In this document: in pieces, positions 29,805-38,647 of the stretch
Layout: the number at the start of each line of letters is the position of its first letter
How positions within the stretch are numbered: the first letter of the stretch is position 1
Source of the DNA: Lysobacterales bacterium
GTDB taxonomy: Bacteria > Pseudomonadota > Gammaproteobacteria > Xanthomonadales > SZUA-36
Length of the DNA: 55,906 nucleotides
NCBI GenBank assembly: GCA_028289465.1
Contig: JANQPM010000116.1
Location: 1 to 55,906, forward strand
Direction: 5' to 3'
Translations under genes and position numbers: made by a program
Notes under the pieces: model-generated
The model's database searches: none
Told to the model about the DNA's origin: nothing
The model's input: only the letters and a program-made list of their open reading frames with translations

Positions 29805-31021
29805 CAGGTCAATCGCTCAAAGATTCTGAAACCGGCGACCCAGGTACCGATCGCGGAACCGAGGTTGGAGAAAAAGAACACCATTAATACCCGCGTTACC
29901 GGATTCTTGTACCAGCCGGCAAGCCTTGTCACATCGCCGCGCAGCTGCTCCAGGTCCGCCATGGTCGGTTTGCGCAGCCAGGCTTCGATCAGGCCGGTGA
30001 CCATGCCGGCCGCGACCGTCGGGTTCAACGAGGTTACCGGTGCAGCCAGAAAGCCGGACAGTACGGTCAGCGGGTGGCCGCGCGCGACCGCGGCGCCGAC
30101 CGCGGCCAGGGTGCCGTTGATCAGCACCCAGGTTGCAACCAGCTTCCAGCCAAGCTCCGGGCTGCGGTAGAAGCCGATCGCGAAGCCGGTCAGAATCAGC
30201 GCCAGAATCAACCATGGAATCAACTTTGGCCACCAGGCTTTCTTCGGAATCTCGTTCAGTTCGTCGATTACCGATAGCGGCGGAGTTGTGTCGTTTTCCA
30301 ATGCCCGGGCCAGACCTTTCAGATGTCCCGCACCGATGACCGCCAGCACGCTGCGCCCGCTGCCGGCATCGTTTTGCTGGCGCAGACGGGACGCCATGAA
30401 GCGGTCCCGTTCGGCGATCAGCGATTCATATATTTCCGGCGTCTGTTCGGCGAATTCATTGAAGGTCGACTCCAGCAAATCACCTTGCTTCAGCTTTTCG
30501 ATCTCGTCTTCGGCGATTTCCTCGGAACTGAAACTGCTGGCCATCAAGCCTGATACGATCAACAGGCGGCGCCACCAGGACACTGACCGGTAAACCCGTT
30601 TCAGGGTCGTGGCCAAATCCCGGTCGATCAGTTGCAGTTCCAGGTCGCGGGCGTCGGCGGATTCGATCGCCGCCTTCATTTCGGCGCCGGGTTCGATGCC
30701 GAACTGCTCGGCAATACGGCGCTGATAGCCGGACAGAGCCAGGCTCGCCATCACCATGCCGGCCTTGCCTTCTTTCAAAATGCGAAACAAGTCCATATCC
30801 CGCCACCGGTCGGCGCCGGTCAGAGCCTGGTGGCGGTTTTCGCAGAGTTCGACCGCGACTGCGTCGTATTCATTCTGCTCGAGCATGCGGCGAACCGTAT
30901 CGACGCTCTTACGCGATACATGAGCGGTACCGAGCAGGGTGTAGTGCACGCCGTCGCGCTGTACGCGGACAATGGGTTCGCCTGCGTCGTCCCGATGCGC
31001 TGTGGGGTTAGGTTCGCTCAT
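29804..31021 (-). CDS. TraB/PrgY-family membrane protein
   Basis: The 405-residue protein belongs to the TraB/PrgY family, related to TIKI metalloproteases and to the enterococcal pheromone-shutdown protein. Its bacterial role outside conjugation is unknown. The N-terminal soluble domain carries the hallmark GTAHVSRKS (about residues 31-39) and AVELCENR. The second histidine motif is VIGAGHLKGL (about 233-242). The C-terminus has about four membrane segments from WWPKLIPWLILALILTGFAI onward. It overlaps dusB by one base (TGATG) and so is probably in the same operon. No conjugation genes are near, so pheromone control is unlikely here. Confidence 0.9.
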   Translation of the reverse strand: MSEPNPTAHRDDAGEPIVRVQRDGVHYTLLGTAHVSRKSVDTVRRMLEQNEYDAVAVELCENRHQALTGADRWRDMDLFRILKEGKAGMVMASLALSGYQRRIAEQFGIEPGAEMKAAIESADARDLELQLIDRDLATTLKRVYRSVSWWRRLLIVSGLMASSFSSEEIAEDEIEKLKQGDLLESTFNEFAEQTPEIYESLIAERDRFMASRLRQQNDAGSGRSVLAVIGAGHLKGLARALENDTTPPLSVIDELNEIPKKAWWPKLIPWLILALILTGFAIGFYRSPELGWKLVATWVLINGTLAAVGAAVARGHPLTVLSGFLAAPVTSLNPTVAAGMVTGLIEAWLRKPTMADLEQLRGDVTRLAGWYKNPVTRVLMVFFFSNLGSAIGTWVAGFRIFERLT

Positions 31022-31107
31022 GCCGTTTTTCTATTCTGCCCGGTTCGCGTAAAAGCCCGACAGGGTAACTGATTATCGCGCAAAAAGGGAGCATCGAGGC
31101 CTGGCCG

Positions 31108-32010
31108 TCAGTCGCGATAACGGCGACTGAGATCGGCATAGGCGTCAATGCGCCGGTCGCGCAGAAAGGGCCAGGTCTGGCGTACGCTTTCGCAGTGCTT
31201 CAGCGGAAGCCGGGTGACCAGGACCTGTTCTTGATCGCCGCCGGCCTCGGCCAGTACCTCACCCTGCGGCCCGGCAATAAAGCTGCGGCCCCAGAACTGC
31301 GCATGGTTGCCGGCGCCGGAAGGATCGGCTTCGAAACCGGTGCGGTTGCAGCACAGCACCGGCATGCCGTTGGCCACTGCGTGTGCCCGCTGTATGGTTT
31401 GCCAGGCCTGTAACTGACGCTGTTGTTCGGCTTCATCGTCGCGCGGATCCCAGCCGATCGCGGTCGGATAGGCCAGCAGTTCGGCACCCGCCAGCGCCAT
31501 CATGCGCGCCGCTTCCGGATACCATTGGTCCCAGCAGATCAATACGCCGATCCTGCCGACTGCCGTGTCAACAGGCGTAAAGCCCAGATCACCCGGCGCG
31601 AAATAGAACTTCTCCTGATAGCCGGGATCGTCGGGAATATGCATTTTCCGATAACGGCCGGCCAGGCTGCCGTCACTGTCCAGAACTGCCGCCGTATTGT
31701 GGTACAGGCCCGACGCGCGGCGTTCAAAAAGCGATGCCACGATGACTACGCCATGGGCTTTGGCGATACTCGAGAACGCGTCCGTGGTCGGTCCGGGAAC
31801 CGGTTCGGCCAGCGCGAAGTAGGCCTGGGATTCATGTTTGCAGAAGTAGCGGTGTTGGTGGAGTTCCTGCAGCAGCACCAGCCGTGCGCCCTGGTCGGCT
31901 GCACGCCGTATTCCGTCTATGCTGCGCTGCAGGTTGTGATGAGAGTCTTCCGTGCAAGCCTGCTGCACCAGCCCTACGGTTAAACCGCCATTCTGGTTAT
32001 TGTTGGTCAT
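31108..32010 (-). CDS. aguB: N-carbamoylputrescine amidase
   Basis: The enzyme hydrolyses N-carbamoylputrescine to putrescine, ammonia and carbon dioxide, the second step of the agmatine deiminase route. The 300-residue nitrilase-superfamily protein has Glu49 (LLQELHQHRYFC), Lys122 (YRKMHIPDDPGYQEKFYF) and Cys159 (LICWDQWYPEAAR) as the triad. The HIPDDPGYQEKFYFAPGD stretch is characteristic of AguB. Its ATG overlaps the stop of aguA by four bases (ATGA), so both are made from one transcript. The downstream 86 bases to the TraB-family gene contain no clear terminator. Confidence 0.97.
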   Translation of the reverse strand: MTNNNQNGGLTVGLVQQACTEDSHHNLQRSIDGIRRAADQGARLVLLQELHQHRYFCKHESQAYFALAEPVPGPTTDAFSSIAKAHGVVIVASLFERRASGLYHNTAAVLDSDGSLAGRYRKMHIPDDPGYQEKFYFAPGDLGFTPVDTAVGRIGVLICWDQWYPEAARMMALAGAELLAYPTAIGWDPRDDEAEQQRQLQAWQTIQRAHAVANGMPVLCCNRTGFEADPSGAGNHAQFWGRSFIAGPQGEVLAEAGGDQEQVLVTRLPLKHCESVRQTWPFLRDRRIDAYADLSRRYRD

Positions 32011-33071
32011 TGCGGGTCATCGGTCGGGTCTCCGGCAGGGATATGCATGGCAATACAGTGTAAGGCCCCGCGCTGTTCGATCAACTCCCGGCACGGCAGG
32101 CTGATGACTTCCCGCTCGGGCAGGCAGGCGGAAAGACGCTCGCGCGCAATCCGGTCGGCCGGATCGTCATAGGCCGGTACCAGTAATGCACCGTTAACGA
32201 ACAGGAAGTTCGCGTAGCCGGCCGGCAGGCGCTGCCCGTTGGAAGCATATCTTGCCTTTGGCATCGGTAACGGGCAAAGGCGATAAGCTTGGCCATCCTC
32301 GGTACGCAGGCGGGTCAGTTCGGCGGCCATTTTCTGCAGGGGCTCAAAATGCGGATCACTTGCGTCGTCGCAGGCCTGGTAGGCGATGGTATCCGGGCGG
32401 ACAAAGCGCGCCAGCGTGTCGATATGGCCGTCGGTGTCATCACCGTCCAACAGACCGTGATACAGCCACAGGACGCGGCTGACCGGCAGGTAATGCATCA
32501 ATCGCTTCTCCAGCGTTTCGCGGCTCAGCGCCGGGTGGCGCCGATGCAGGCATTGCCAGGTCGTCAGCAGGCTGCCGCAGCCGTCGGTTTCCAGTGCACC
32601 GCCTTCCAATTCGAAGTCAATGCTTCGCAGCGCGTACTCACCCAGTGGCGGGGATTGCACCAACTGCCGGTTCACCGCATCGTCGCGGTCGGCCGTGTAT
32701 TTTCCGCCCCAGCCGTTGAACCGAAAATCCAGTAATTCGGTTCGTCCGCCCCGCAGCAGACCGACCGGGCCGAAGTCCCGGCACCAGGTATCGTCGTAGT
32801 CAAGCCTTAATAAATAAACCGGGTAAGTTGATGGCCGGTGCGTCGCGTCGGCTAGTGCCGCGGATATGGCGGCGGTATCTGTCGGTGGCTGGATCAGCAA
32901 CATTACCGGCTGGAAACGGACGATAGTGCCGATTATGTCGATGTAGATACGTTGTACCGCGGCGAGATTCGCAGACCAGTCGGTGGCTGCTGTCGGCCAC
33001 GCGAGCAAGCATGCGGCCTGCCGTTCCCATTCCGCCGGCCAGCGCCGGGTCGGCGTCGGATGCGGCGTCAC
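32007..33071 (-). CDS. aguA: Agmatine deiminase
   Basis: The enzyme converts agmatine to N-carbamoylputrescine and ammonia, feeding AguB. The 354-residue protein has the pentein fold of the peptidyl-arginine deiminase type. Visible landmarks are WPAEWERQAACLLAWP near the start, the substrate-binding DTWCRDFGP (about 92-100), GGALETDG, and the histidine motif in DGDDTDGHIDTLARF. The nucleophile is Cys339 in GALHCIAMHIP. Both ends overlap neighbouring genes by four bases, so the three genes are tightly coupled. The usual length is about 340-370. No regulator such as AguR is seen in the cluster. Confidence 0.97.
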   Translation of the reverse strand: MTPHPTPTRRWPAEWERQAACLLAWPTAATDWSANLAAVQRIYIDIIGTIVRFQPVMLLIQPPTDTAAISAALADATHRPSTYPVYLLRLDYDDTWCRDFGPVGLLRGGRTELLDFRFNGWGGKYTADRDDAVNRQLVQSPPLGEYALRSIDFELEGGALETDGCGSLLTTWQCLHRRHPALSRETLEKRLMHYLPVSRVLWLYHGLLDGDDTDGHIDTLARFVRPDTIAYQACDDASDPHFEPLQKMAAELTRLRTEDGQAYRLCPLPMPKARYASNGQRLPAGYANFLFVNGALLVPAYDDPADRIARERLSACLPEREVISLPCRELIEQRGALHCIAMHIPAGDPTDDPQ

Positions 33072-33421
33072 TCTTGATCGGTGTTCGATGCTTCCGTGGT
33101 CTGAGGTTCGCGGGTCTGAGATTCCGTATTTTGGGAGTCGATCACTTCACCGCGATGCAGAACGCTGGTGATCACATGGTCGTATTCAAAGTAAACGCTG
33201 TAGCGATCGTATTTCCAGCAGCTGATCGGCGGGTCGCCGACCGGGCCGTGGCGGCTGACAGGCGAGCCGAAGCGACCTTCCACCTGGGATTTGGTCTGGC
33301 CACGCGCCGGCAGATTCATATTCTGGCTGGCACGAACTTCCTCGATCAGCAAAACATCGGCCGATACGGGCTGCAATCCAGCACAAAGTATCAATGTCGT
33401 CAATGCGGCAAGTGCTTTCAT
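33068..33421 (-). CDS. Small exported protein, SmpA/BamE-like pattern, first in the agmatine operon
   Basis: The 117-residue protein has a signal peptide, MKALAALTTLILCAGLQPVSAD. A central motif, ARGQTKSQVEGRFGSPVSRH, is followed by VGDPPISCWKYDRYSVYFE and a hydrophilic tail. This pattern is widespread in proteobacterial hypothetical proteins and recalls the small BamE/SmpA fold, which helps outer-membrane assembly; the assignment is inferred. The start is supported by AGGAG eight bases upstream. Its stop overlaps the aguA start by four bases. I believe such proteins also lie near aguA in other proteobacteria, but that memory is weak. Confidence 0.82.
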   Translation of the reverse strand: MKALAALTTLILCAGLQPVSADVLLIEEVRASQNMNLPARGQTKSQVEGRFGSPVSRHGPVGDPPISCWKYDRYSVYFEYDHVITSVLHRGEVIDSQNTESQTREPQTTEASNTDQE

Positions 33422-33626
33422 CAGGGCTACTCCTTCTGGCTGTTGCCGGTCCGCGATAACGGCGGGATGGCTCTAGTATAGCGATCCCGGACGGGGGCTT
33501 CCGTATTTTTCGAGCGGCGACCTGCATTGCGTCCGAATCCCACAGGCGCGCCCAGGGGTTAACGACTGAAAGCGGATTAAATCGTCCGGTTCGCGTCAGA
33601 AGGTACCGTTACCGGTGAAGCTGGAT

Positions 33627-34526
33627 TCAACCGCCGTATTGCAGCACGGTTCTGCAATACGCGGAATAGCGCCGCTCCGGCAGCGTACCGGCGTCGACGG
33701 CCGCTCTGACTTTGCAGCTTGGCTCCTTCAGATGCCGGCAGTCGTTGAACTGGCAGGCTTCGGCCAGCTCGGCGATGTCTTTGAACCCGGCCTGCAGTTC
33801 GCTGACCGGCATTGGCCACAGGCCGTATTCCCACACCCCCGGCGAATCGATCAGCGTGCCGCCGCCGGGCAATTGAAAACCGGTCGTGCTGGTCGTGGTG
33901 TGGGTGCCTTTTCCGGTGGCCGCCGACACCGCCCGGGTCTGCAGGTTCTTATCCGGTATCAGTGCATTGACCAGCGAGGATTTTCCGACACCTGACTGGC
34001 CGACCAGAATGCTGCAGACGTGGCGCAAGTGTTCAGCCAGCGGCCCGACTCCCGGTTCGCCCTTGGTCGATGTCGTGATGACGGGGTAACCGAGGTTCGA
34101 CAGATACGCCATCTGTCGTTTCAGGCGGCGGCTGGTCTGCCGGTGCTGGTCCTGCCCGGTCAGATCTGCCTTGTTGATCAGCAATACCGGCTTGATGGCC
34201 AGCGAATGAACCGCGACCAGATAACGGTCGATGATGTCCGGCGACGGCTCGGGGTAGGGTGCCGCAACGATGATTACTTGATCCAGATTCGCCGCGACGG
34301 TGCGGCGGCGCCCGTGCTGATCGGCACGGTCGAAGGCATTCAGGCGCGGCAGTATGCGGGTCAGTACCAATGTTTGGCTGCGCCGCTGCAAGGTCACCTG
34401 GTCGCCGCAGACCGGGCGTCCGACGCTGCGCCGATATTGCACCCGCTCGATGTCTCCGTGCTCCAGTTCCACGACACCGTGGCTGCTGTAGGAACTGACA
34501 ATACGGCCGGGTAGCGACAGCATCAT
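33627..34526 (-). CDS. rsgA: Ribosome small-subunit biogenesis GTPase RsgA
   Basis: RsgA is a circularly permuted GTPase that checks and matures the 30S subunit. The 299-residue protein has an N-terminal OB-fold (VVELEHGDIERVQYRR). The permuted GTPase motifs appear in the order G4 NKAD, G1 GQSGVGKSS, G2 region GKGTHTTT, and G3 DSPG. A C-terminal zinc-binding segment holds the Cys/His ligands in CQFNDCRHLKEPSCKV. I chose the ATG at 34526; the next codon is also ATG. The long extension upstream to 34844 runs through the orn gene and is not homologous. The ribosome-binding site is weak. It is divergent from orn, an arrangement shared with many gammaproteobacteria. Confidence 0.95.
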   Translation of the reverse strand: MMLSLPGRIVSSYSSHGVVELEHGDIERVQYRRSVGRPVCGDQVTLQRRSQTLVLTRILPRLNAFDRADQHGRRRTVAANLDQVIIVAAPYPEPSPDIIDRYLVAVHSLAIKPVLLINKADLTGQDQHRQTSRRLKRQMAYLSNLGYPVITTSTKGEPGVGPLAEHLRHVCSILVGQSGVGKSSLVNALIPDKNLQTRAVSAATGKGTHTTTSTTGFQLPGGGTLIDSPGVWEYGLWPMPVSELQAGFKDIAELAEACQFNDCRHLKEPSCKVRAAVDAGTLPERRYSAYCRTVLQYGG

Positions 34527-34660
34527 CGGCGGGCTTTGCCGACCGGAGCCCGGCCTTCGATCAGCGACCGCGGAAACATCCAGGGTGCGGCCGGTGGGGA
34601 TGGCCGCGGGATGTCCGGTGCCGAAGAACCGGATAGTTCGTTTACAATAAACCGCAGCCG

Positions 34661-34720
34661 TCGGCAGGCCCGGAACGAATATACCCGGAATAAATATGCC
34701 CGTAACCAATACATCTGGAA
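34661..34720. repeat. Four degenerate 15-bp repeats between rsgA and orn
   Basis: The successive 15-mers TCGGCAGGCCCGGAA, CGAATATACCCGGAA, TAAATATGCCCGTAA and CCAATACATCTGGAA share a core near (A/G)(C/T)CCGGAA. They fill the last 70 bases before the orn start and lie in the divergent promoter region of rsgA and orn. A -10-like TACAAT for orn is at 34643-34648. Significance is uncertain. Confidence 0.45.
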
Positions 34721-34731
34721 ATTGACCATCA

Positions 34732-35286
34732 ATGCAGCAACACGCTTCCCGTCTGATATGGATAGATCTGGAAATGACCGGCCTGGACCCGGACCGGGAT
34801 TCCATTCTGGAGATCGCGACCATTGTAACGGATTCGGAACTCAATGAGTTGGGCCAGGGGCCGGTGTATGCGATTCATCACCCGGAATCGGTGTTGCAGG
34901 CGATGGACGACTGGAATACCCGGCATCATCAAGCCTCCGGCCTGTGGCAGCGGGTTCTGAGCGCGCATACGACCCTGCGCGATGCGGAAGAGGATACCCT
35001 GGCCTTTCTGAACCAGTGGGTCGGCAAGAAGGCTTCGCCAATGTGCGGTAACTCCATTTGCCAGGACCGGCGTTTCCTGTACCGGCTGATGCCGGAATTG
35101 GAAGACTATTTCCACTACCGCAACCTGGATGTTTCCACGTTGAAAGAACTGGCCAAGCGCTGGGCGCCGAGCATTCCCGCGGGTTTTACCAAGGACAGCC
35201 GGCACGAAGCGCTGTCGGACATCCGCGATTCGATTGCCGAACTGCGCTATTACCGTCGGCATCTGGGCCGGTTCGCACGCAGTTAG
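34732..35286 (+). CDS. orn: Oligoribonuclease
   Basis: Orn degrades RNA di- and short oligonucleotides, including pGpG from c-di-GMP breakdown, to mononucleotides. The 184-residue DEDDh exonuclease has Exo [12 protein letters not shown] (about 9-19), Exo II with the acidic residue in [13 protein letters not shown], and Exo III ending [15 protein letters not shown] with the catalytic His and Asp. Length and motifs are entirely typical. The ATG at 34732 follows closely on a short-repeat tract. It is divergent from rsgA. Identity is firm. Confidence 0.98.
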   Translation: MQQHASRLIWIDLEMTGLDPDRDSILEIATIVTDSELNELGQGPVYAIHHPESVLQAMDDWNTRHHQASGLWQRVLSAHTTLRDAEEDTLAFLNQWVGKKASPMCGNSICQDRRFLYRLMPELEDYFHYRNLDVSTLKELAKRWAPSIPAGFTKDSRHEALSDIRDSIAELRYYRRHLGRFARS

Positions 35287-35355
35287 CTCGGTTCTTCGAA
35301 TGCAGTTGCGATCGGCAGATCGCTCAACAAAAACTCGCTTTTCTTTTCTAAAAAG

Positions 35356-35445
35356 TTGCACAAAATCTGATTATCGGTCTGATACGTTCCCTTTCGTATT
35401 TTCCCATGATAGTTATACGCCGGTATTTAACAATTTCTTAATAAA
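35356..35445 (+). promoter_or_regulatory. Promoter region of the first TonB-dependent receptor
   Basis: TTGCAC (35356-35361) and TGATAC (35380-35385) are 18 bases apart and could form a sigma-70 promoter. Downstream, TTTAACAATTTCTTAATAAA (35426-35445) closely matches a sequence upstream of the second receptor at 38860-38879. The 230-base gap holds no gene. Confidence 0.45.
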
Positions 35446-35516
35446 CGCCGTATTCGGAACGCCGTTCTGAGACCACGCGTTGATTAAGCCCTATTTATGA
35501 CCGATGGAGAAAATTT

Positions 35517-38405
35517 ATGAACCGCAGGGGAAATCTCAGCAAAACCGCTAAGCTTTTGCTACTCAGCGCTTCAGTGGCATTCGCGCTCAATACCTGGGCG
35601 CAGGACGAACAATCGACAGCCACGGACGATGACAGCAATGCGCCACTGGATAAACTGGTCATTACCGGTTCGCGTATCAGCCGGGCCGATGTCGAAGGTC
35701 CGTCGCCCGTAACCGTTATGACCAATCAGGATATGGAGCGCGAGGGTTTTACTACGGTATTCGAAGCCTTGAATACGCTGACGCAGGTCTATGGCAATAC
35801 CCAGGACGACCAGTTTTCCGGCGGCTTTACCCAAAACGCAAATGTGATCGACGTTCGCGGCCTGGGCCCGGGCCGTATACTGATTCTGATCAACGGCCGT
35901 CGCACGACCGACTATCCGCTGCCGTTTAACGGTCAGAGCAATATTGTGAATCTGAATTCGATTCCGATTGCCGCGGTCGAGCGGGTCGAAGTCCTGTCCG
36001 GCGGCGCATCGGCAATCTACGGCTCCGATGCGGTGGCCGGAGTGATTAACTTGGTCATGCGTGAAGACGTGGAAGACACCACGTTCAGTGTCCGCTATGG
36101 CGATTACACCCAGGGTGGCGGCGAATCGGTCCGCGGACAGATCGTCGGCGGCCTGAGCGGCGATCGCGGCAGCTTTACCTACGCGGTGGAATATTTCGAA
36201 CGCGATCCGATCTGGGCTTCCCAGCGCGACTACATGGATTCTATTTTAGACGACCCTGACGGCCCGCCTTTCGTCAACAGCCGGGTGCTGTTGGCACTGG
36301 ATGCGTTCGATGCGTTCCGGGTTGGAAATGTCGGTTTGCGCTATATTGCACCCGATCCGTCGGCCTGTGATGCGTTTCCGGAGCTGGAATTCTCGTTCCG
36401 TCCGGGTGCCGGCAACTTCTGCGGCCGCGATGACGACATCTCGCAGTCGACCATCCGCAACGGCACCGAAAATGTATCAGCGTTCCTGAACGGCAGCTAC
36501 GAGCTGACGGATACCACGGAACTGTTCGGTTATCTCAGCTATGTCGACAAGCAATCGGAGTTCAATACCGGAACCCTGTTCTGGCAGTCCAATCGTTTTG
36601 GCCCGAATATTGACGGATCAAACACTATTTCCAACACCGGTAATGTCGTTCAGTATGATCTCAGCCGCTTCGGTCTGGGCGTGATCGATTGGCCCCAGGT
36701 CACGCTGCTGCAGCGCATCTTTACCGCCAGCGAAATGGGTGGCAGAGACGTCAACAACAACCAGTTCGACGAAGAAAGCTTCGATCTGTCAGCCGGTATT
36801 CGCGGCACACTGGGCTCGACCTGGGATTACGAGTTGACCGTCAGTCACTCCGAGTACGACCTCGCCCGCGAGCGCCGTCTGATCGTTTCCGAGGCGGCCG
36901 ATACGTTCTTTGCCGGGGACTCCCTGGCCAACCTGCAGCCGGATCCGATATTCGGCGGGTTCTTCGCCGACCTGGGTGATCTGACCGACCCGAACAACCG
37001 CTATAACCGACCGCTGACACCGGCCGAGTTCGCATCGATTTCCGGTATCGACCGGACCACCGCGGATTCTTCCAATACCACGTTCAGCCTGGCGTTTACC
37101 GGTGACATCGCGCAGATGCCGGCCGGTGCGCTGAGCTTTGCCGGCGTGGCCGAATGGGGTACCCAGGAATACGATATTACGCTGGATCCGAACCTGGTCA
37201 GCGGCGCGTTCTGGGGCTTTACCGGCACCGGTGGCGGCGGTGAGCGGGATCGCTTTGCCGCCGGCGTGGAATTCCTGGTGCCGTTGCACAACACCCTGAC
37301 GGCAACCGTTGCAGCACGCTGGGACAAGTATGACGACATCACCGATGTGGACGATGCAGTGACCTACAGTACCGGCCTGGAGTACCGGCCGACGCGCAAA
37401 CTGCTGCTGCGCGGTCGTTACAGCACCAGTTTCCGGGCACCGGACATGCATTTCGTGTTCGCCGATCCGAGCGGTTTCTTCGTAACGCTGCCGGATTACT
37501 TGCTGTGTGCCCAGGATCTGGGTATCGACGAAAACAGCCCGGGCGGGTTGGATAGCTGCGTCGACCCGGTTCGCGGCACGCTGGGTTCCAGCTCGATTCA
37601 GGGCACCCGCGTCGGCAATTCGGGTCTGGAAGAAGAAGATGGCGAATCGGTAACCCTGGGCTTTGTCTGGGAGATCATCGACGGTTTGTCCATAAGCGCC
37701 GACTACTACAAGATCGAGCTCGAAAACATCGTTACCGACCGTTCGGTCAATACATTGCTGCTTGACGAGCGTGCCTGTGTGCTGGGAGCGCCATATACGG
37801 TCACGCCCGGTTCCGATTGTAACGATGTGCTGAGCCGCATTACCCGTAATCCGGTTGACGGCGGTATTAACTCCGGTACCTTGATGAGCGTTGTTACCGG
37901 TCCGTTTAACCAGGCGGTTCAGGAAACCGACGGCATTGACGCGACGCTGCAATACACTTATGCGACGCGACGCGCCGGAACGTTCTCCACCTCGCTGGCC
38001 TATTCGCATGTACTGGACCAGAAGAGCGCGACGCTGCCCAGCGATCCGGTGCTCAGCTTCCGCGACACCGGCACGCAGGACCTGCGCAGCCGGGCACGTG
38101 GTTCCTTTGGCTGGCAGTATCAGGACTTCGCGGCAACGCTGTTTTTCAACCGTCTGGGTTCCGCGTTGACGGCCGACAGCCTGACGCGCAACCAGGATTT
38201 GACCCGTATCGGTCCTCAGATCTACTGGAACCTGAGCATGTCCTACGACATTACCGACAACCTGCGCCTGGTTGCGGGCGGCGACAATATCTTCGACAAG
38301 GAACCGCCGTTGACCAGCGAAGAAGAGTATCCGTACTTCAATATCTTTAACTACGATCCGTACGGACGGCAGGTATTCCTGCAATTGGACTACACGCTCG
38401 ACTGA
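35517..38405 (+). CDS. TonB-dependent outer-membrane receptor, copy 1
   Basis: The 962-residue protein is a 22-strand beta-barrel transporter with a plug domain, powered by TonB for uptake of large nutrients; the substrate is unknown. The signal peptide ends AWAQ near residue 29. A TonB-box-like DKLVITGSRI is at about 45-54. The plug runs to about residue 195 and ends in the typical GASAIYGSDAVAGVINLVMR. GAGNFCGRDD in an early extracellular loop is shared with the neighbouring receptor, showing common ancestry. The last residues are QLDYTLD, lacking the usual terminal Phe. GGAGAAA precedes the ATG. A strong terminator follows 19 bases after the stop. Confidence 0.95.
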   Translation: MNRRGNLSKTAKLLLLSASVAFALNTWAQDEQSTATDDDSNAPLDKLVITGSRISRADVEGPSPVTVMTNQDMEREGFTTVFEALNTLTQVYGNTQDDQFSGGFTQNANVIDVRGLGPGRILILINGRRTTDYPLPFNGQSNIVNLNSIPIAAVERVEVLSGGASAIYGSDAVAGVINLVMREDVEDTTFSVRYGDYTQGGGESVRGQIVGGLSGDRGSFTYAVEYFERDPIWASQRDYMDSILDDPDGPPFVNSRVLLALDAFDAFRVGNVGLRYIAPDPSACDAFPELEFSFRPGAGNFCGRDDDISQSTIRNGTENVSAFLNGSYELTDTTELFGYLSYVDKQSEFNTGTLFWQSNRFGPNIDGSNTISNTGNVVQYDLSRFGLGVIDWPQVTLLQRIFTASEMGGRDVNNNQFDEESFDLSAGIRGTLGSTWDYELTVSHSEYDLARERRLIVSEAADTFFAGDSLANLQPDPIFGGFFADLGDLTDPNNRYNRPLTPAEFASISGIDRTTADSSNTTFSLAFTGDIAQMPAGALSFAGVAEWGTQEYDITLDPNLVSGAFWGFTGTGGGGERDRFAAGVEFLVPLHNTLTATVAARWDKYDDITDVDDAVTYSTGLEYRPTRKLLLRGRYSTSFRAPDMHFVFADPSGFFVTLPDYLLCAQDLGIDENSPGGLDSCVDPVRGTLGSSSIQGTRVGNSGLEEEDGESVTLGFVWEIIDGLSISADYYKIELENIVTDRSVNTLLLDERACVLGAPYTVTPGSDCNDVLSRITRNPVDGGINSGTLMSVVTGPFNQAVQETDGIDATLQYTYATRRAGTFSTSLAYSHVLDQKSATLPSDPVLSFRDTGTQDLRSRARGSFGWQYQDFAATLFFNRLGSALTADSLTRNQDLTRIGPQIYWNLSMSYDITDNLRLVAGGDNIFDKEPPLTSEEEYPYFNIFNYDPYGRQVFLQLDYTLD

Positions 38406-38423
38406 GACAGCGTTTCCGCTGCG

Positions 38424-38454
38424 AAAAAGCCCGGCTTTTGCCGGGCTTTTTTTT
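38424..38454 (+). terminator. Intrinsic terminator after TonB receptor 1
   Basis: AAAAAGCCCGGC and GCCGGGCTTTTTTTT form a 7-bp GC stem (GCCCGGC/GCCGGGC) with a TTTT loop and an eight-T tail. It could also act in reverse because of its A-run. Confidence 0.95.
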
Positions 38455-38564
38455 GCCATTCAGGTTTCGGCTCCGGTACGACATTGGAGCTGCACGCAAG
38501 TGCTGAAGCGGGCGTCAGGGAAGCCTAGTTTCGGAGCTAGACCGCCCCTTGAGAACCCCAATGC

Positions 38565-38642
38565 CTGTAGGAGCGCCTTTAGGCGCGATCCGGGTCTGTC
38601 ATAACCAAACCTTCATCAAACCATAGACATTCGCTCCTACAC
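38565..38642. repeat. REP-type inverted pair (TGTAGGAGCG)
   Basis: TGTAGGAGCG (38566-38575) is followed by a GCGCC/GGCGC hairpin and GATCC. Its perfect inverse, CGCTCCTACA, is at 38632-38641. This is the known REP sequence style of Pseudomonas and Xanthomonadales genomes arranged as an inverted pair. No RAYT transposase gene lies in the window. Confidence 0.75.
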
Positions 38643-38647
38643 ACGGG

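Noticed and set aside
34527..34844. Longer N-terminus of RsgA
   Set aside because: It crosses the divergent orn start and a short-repeat tract and shows no RsgA homology.
36789..38459. Minus-strand open frame of 556 codons
   Set aside because: Antisense to TonB receptor 1 and runs through the terminator.
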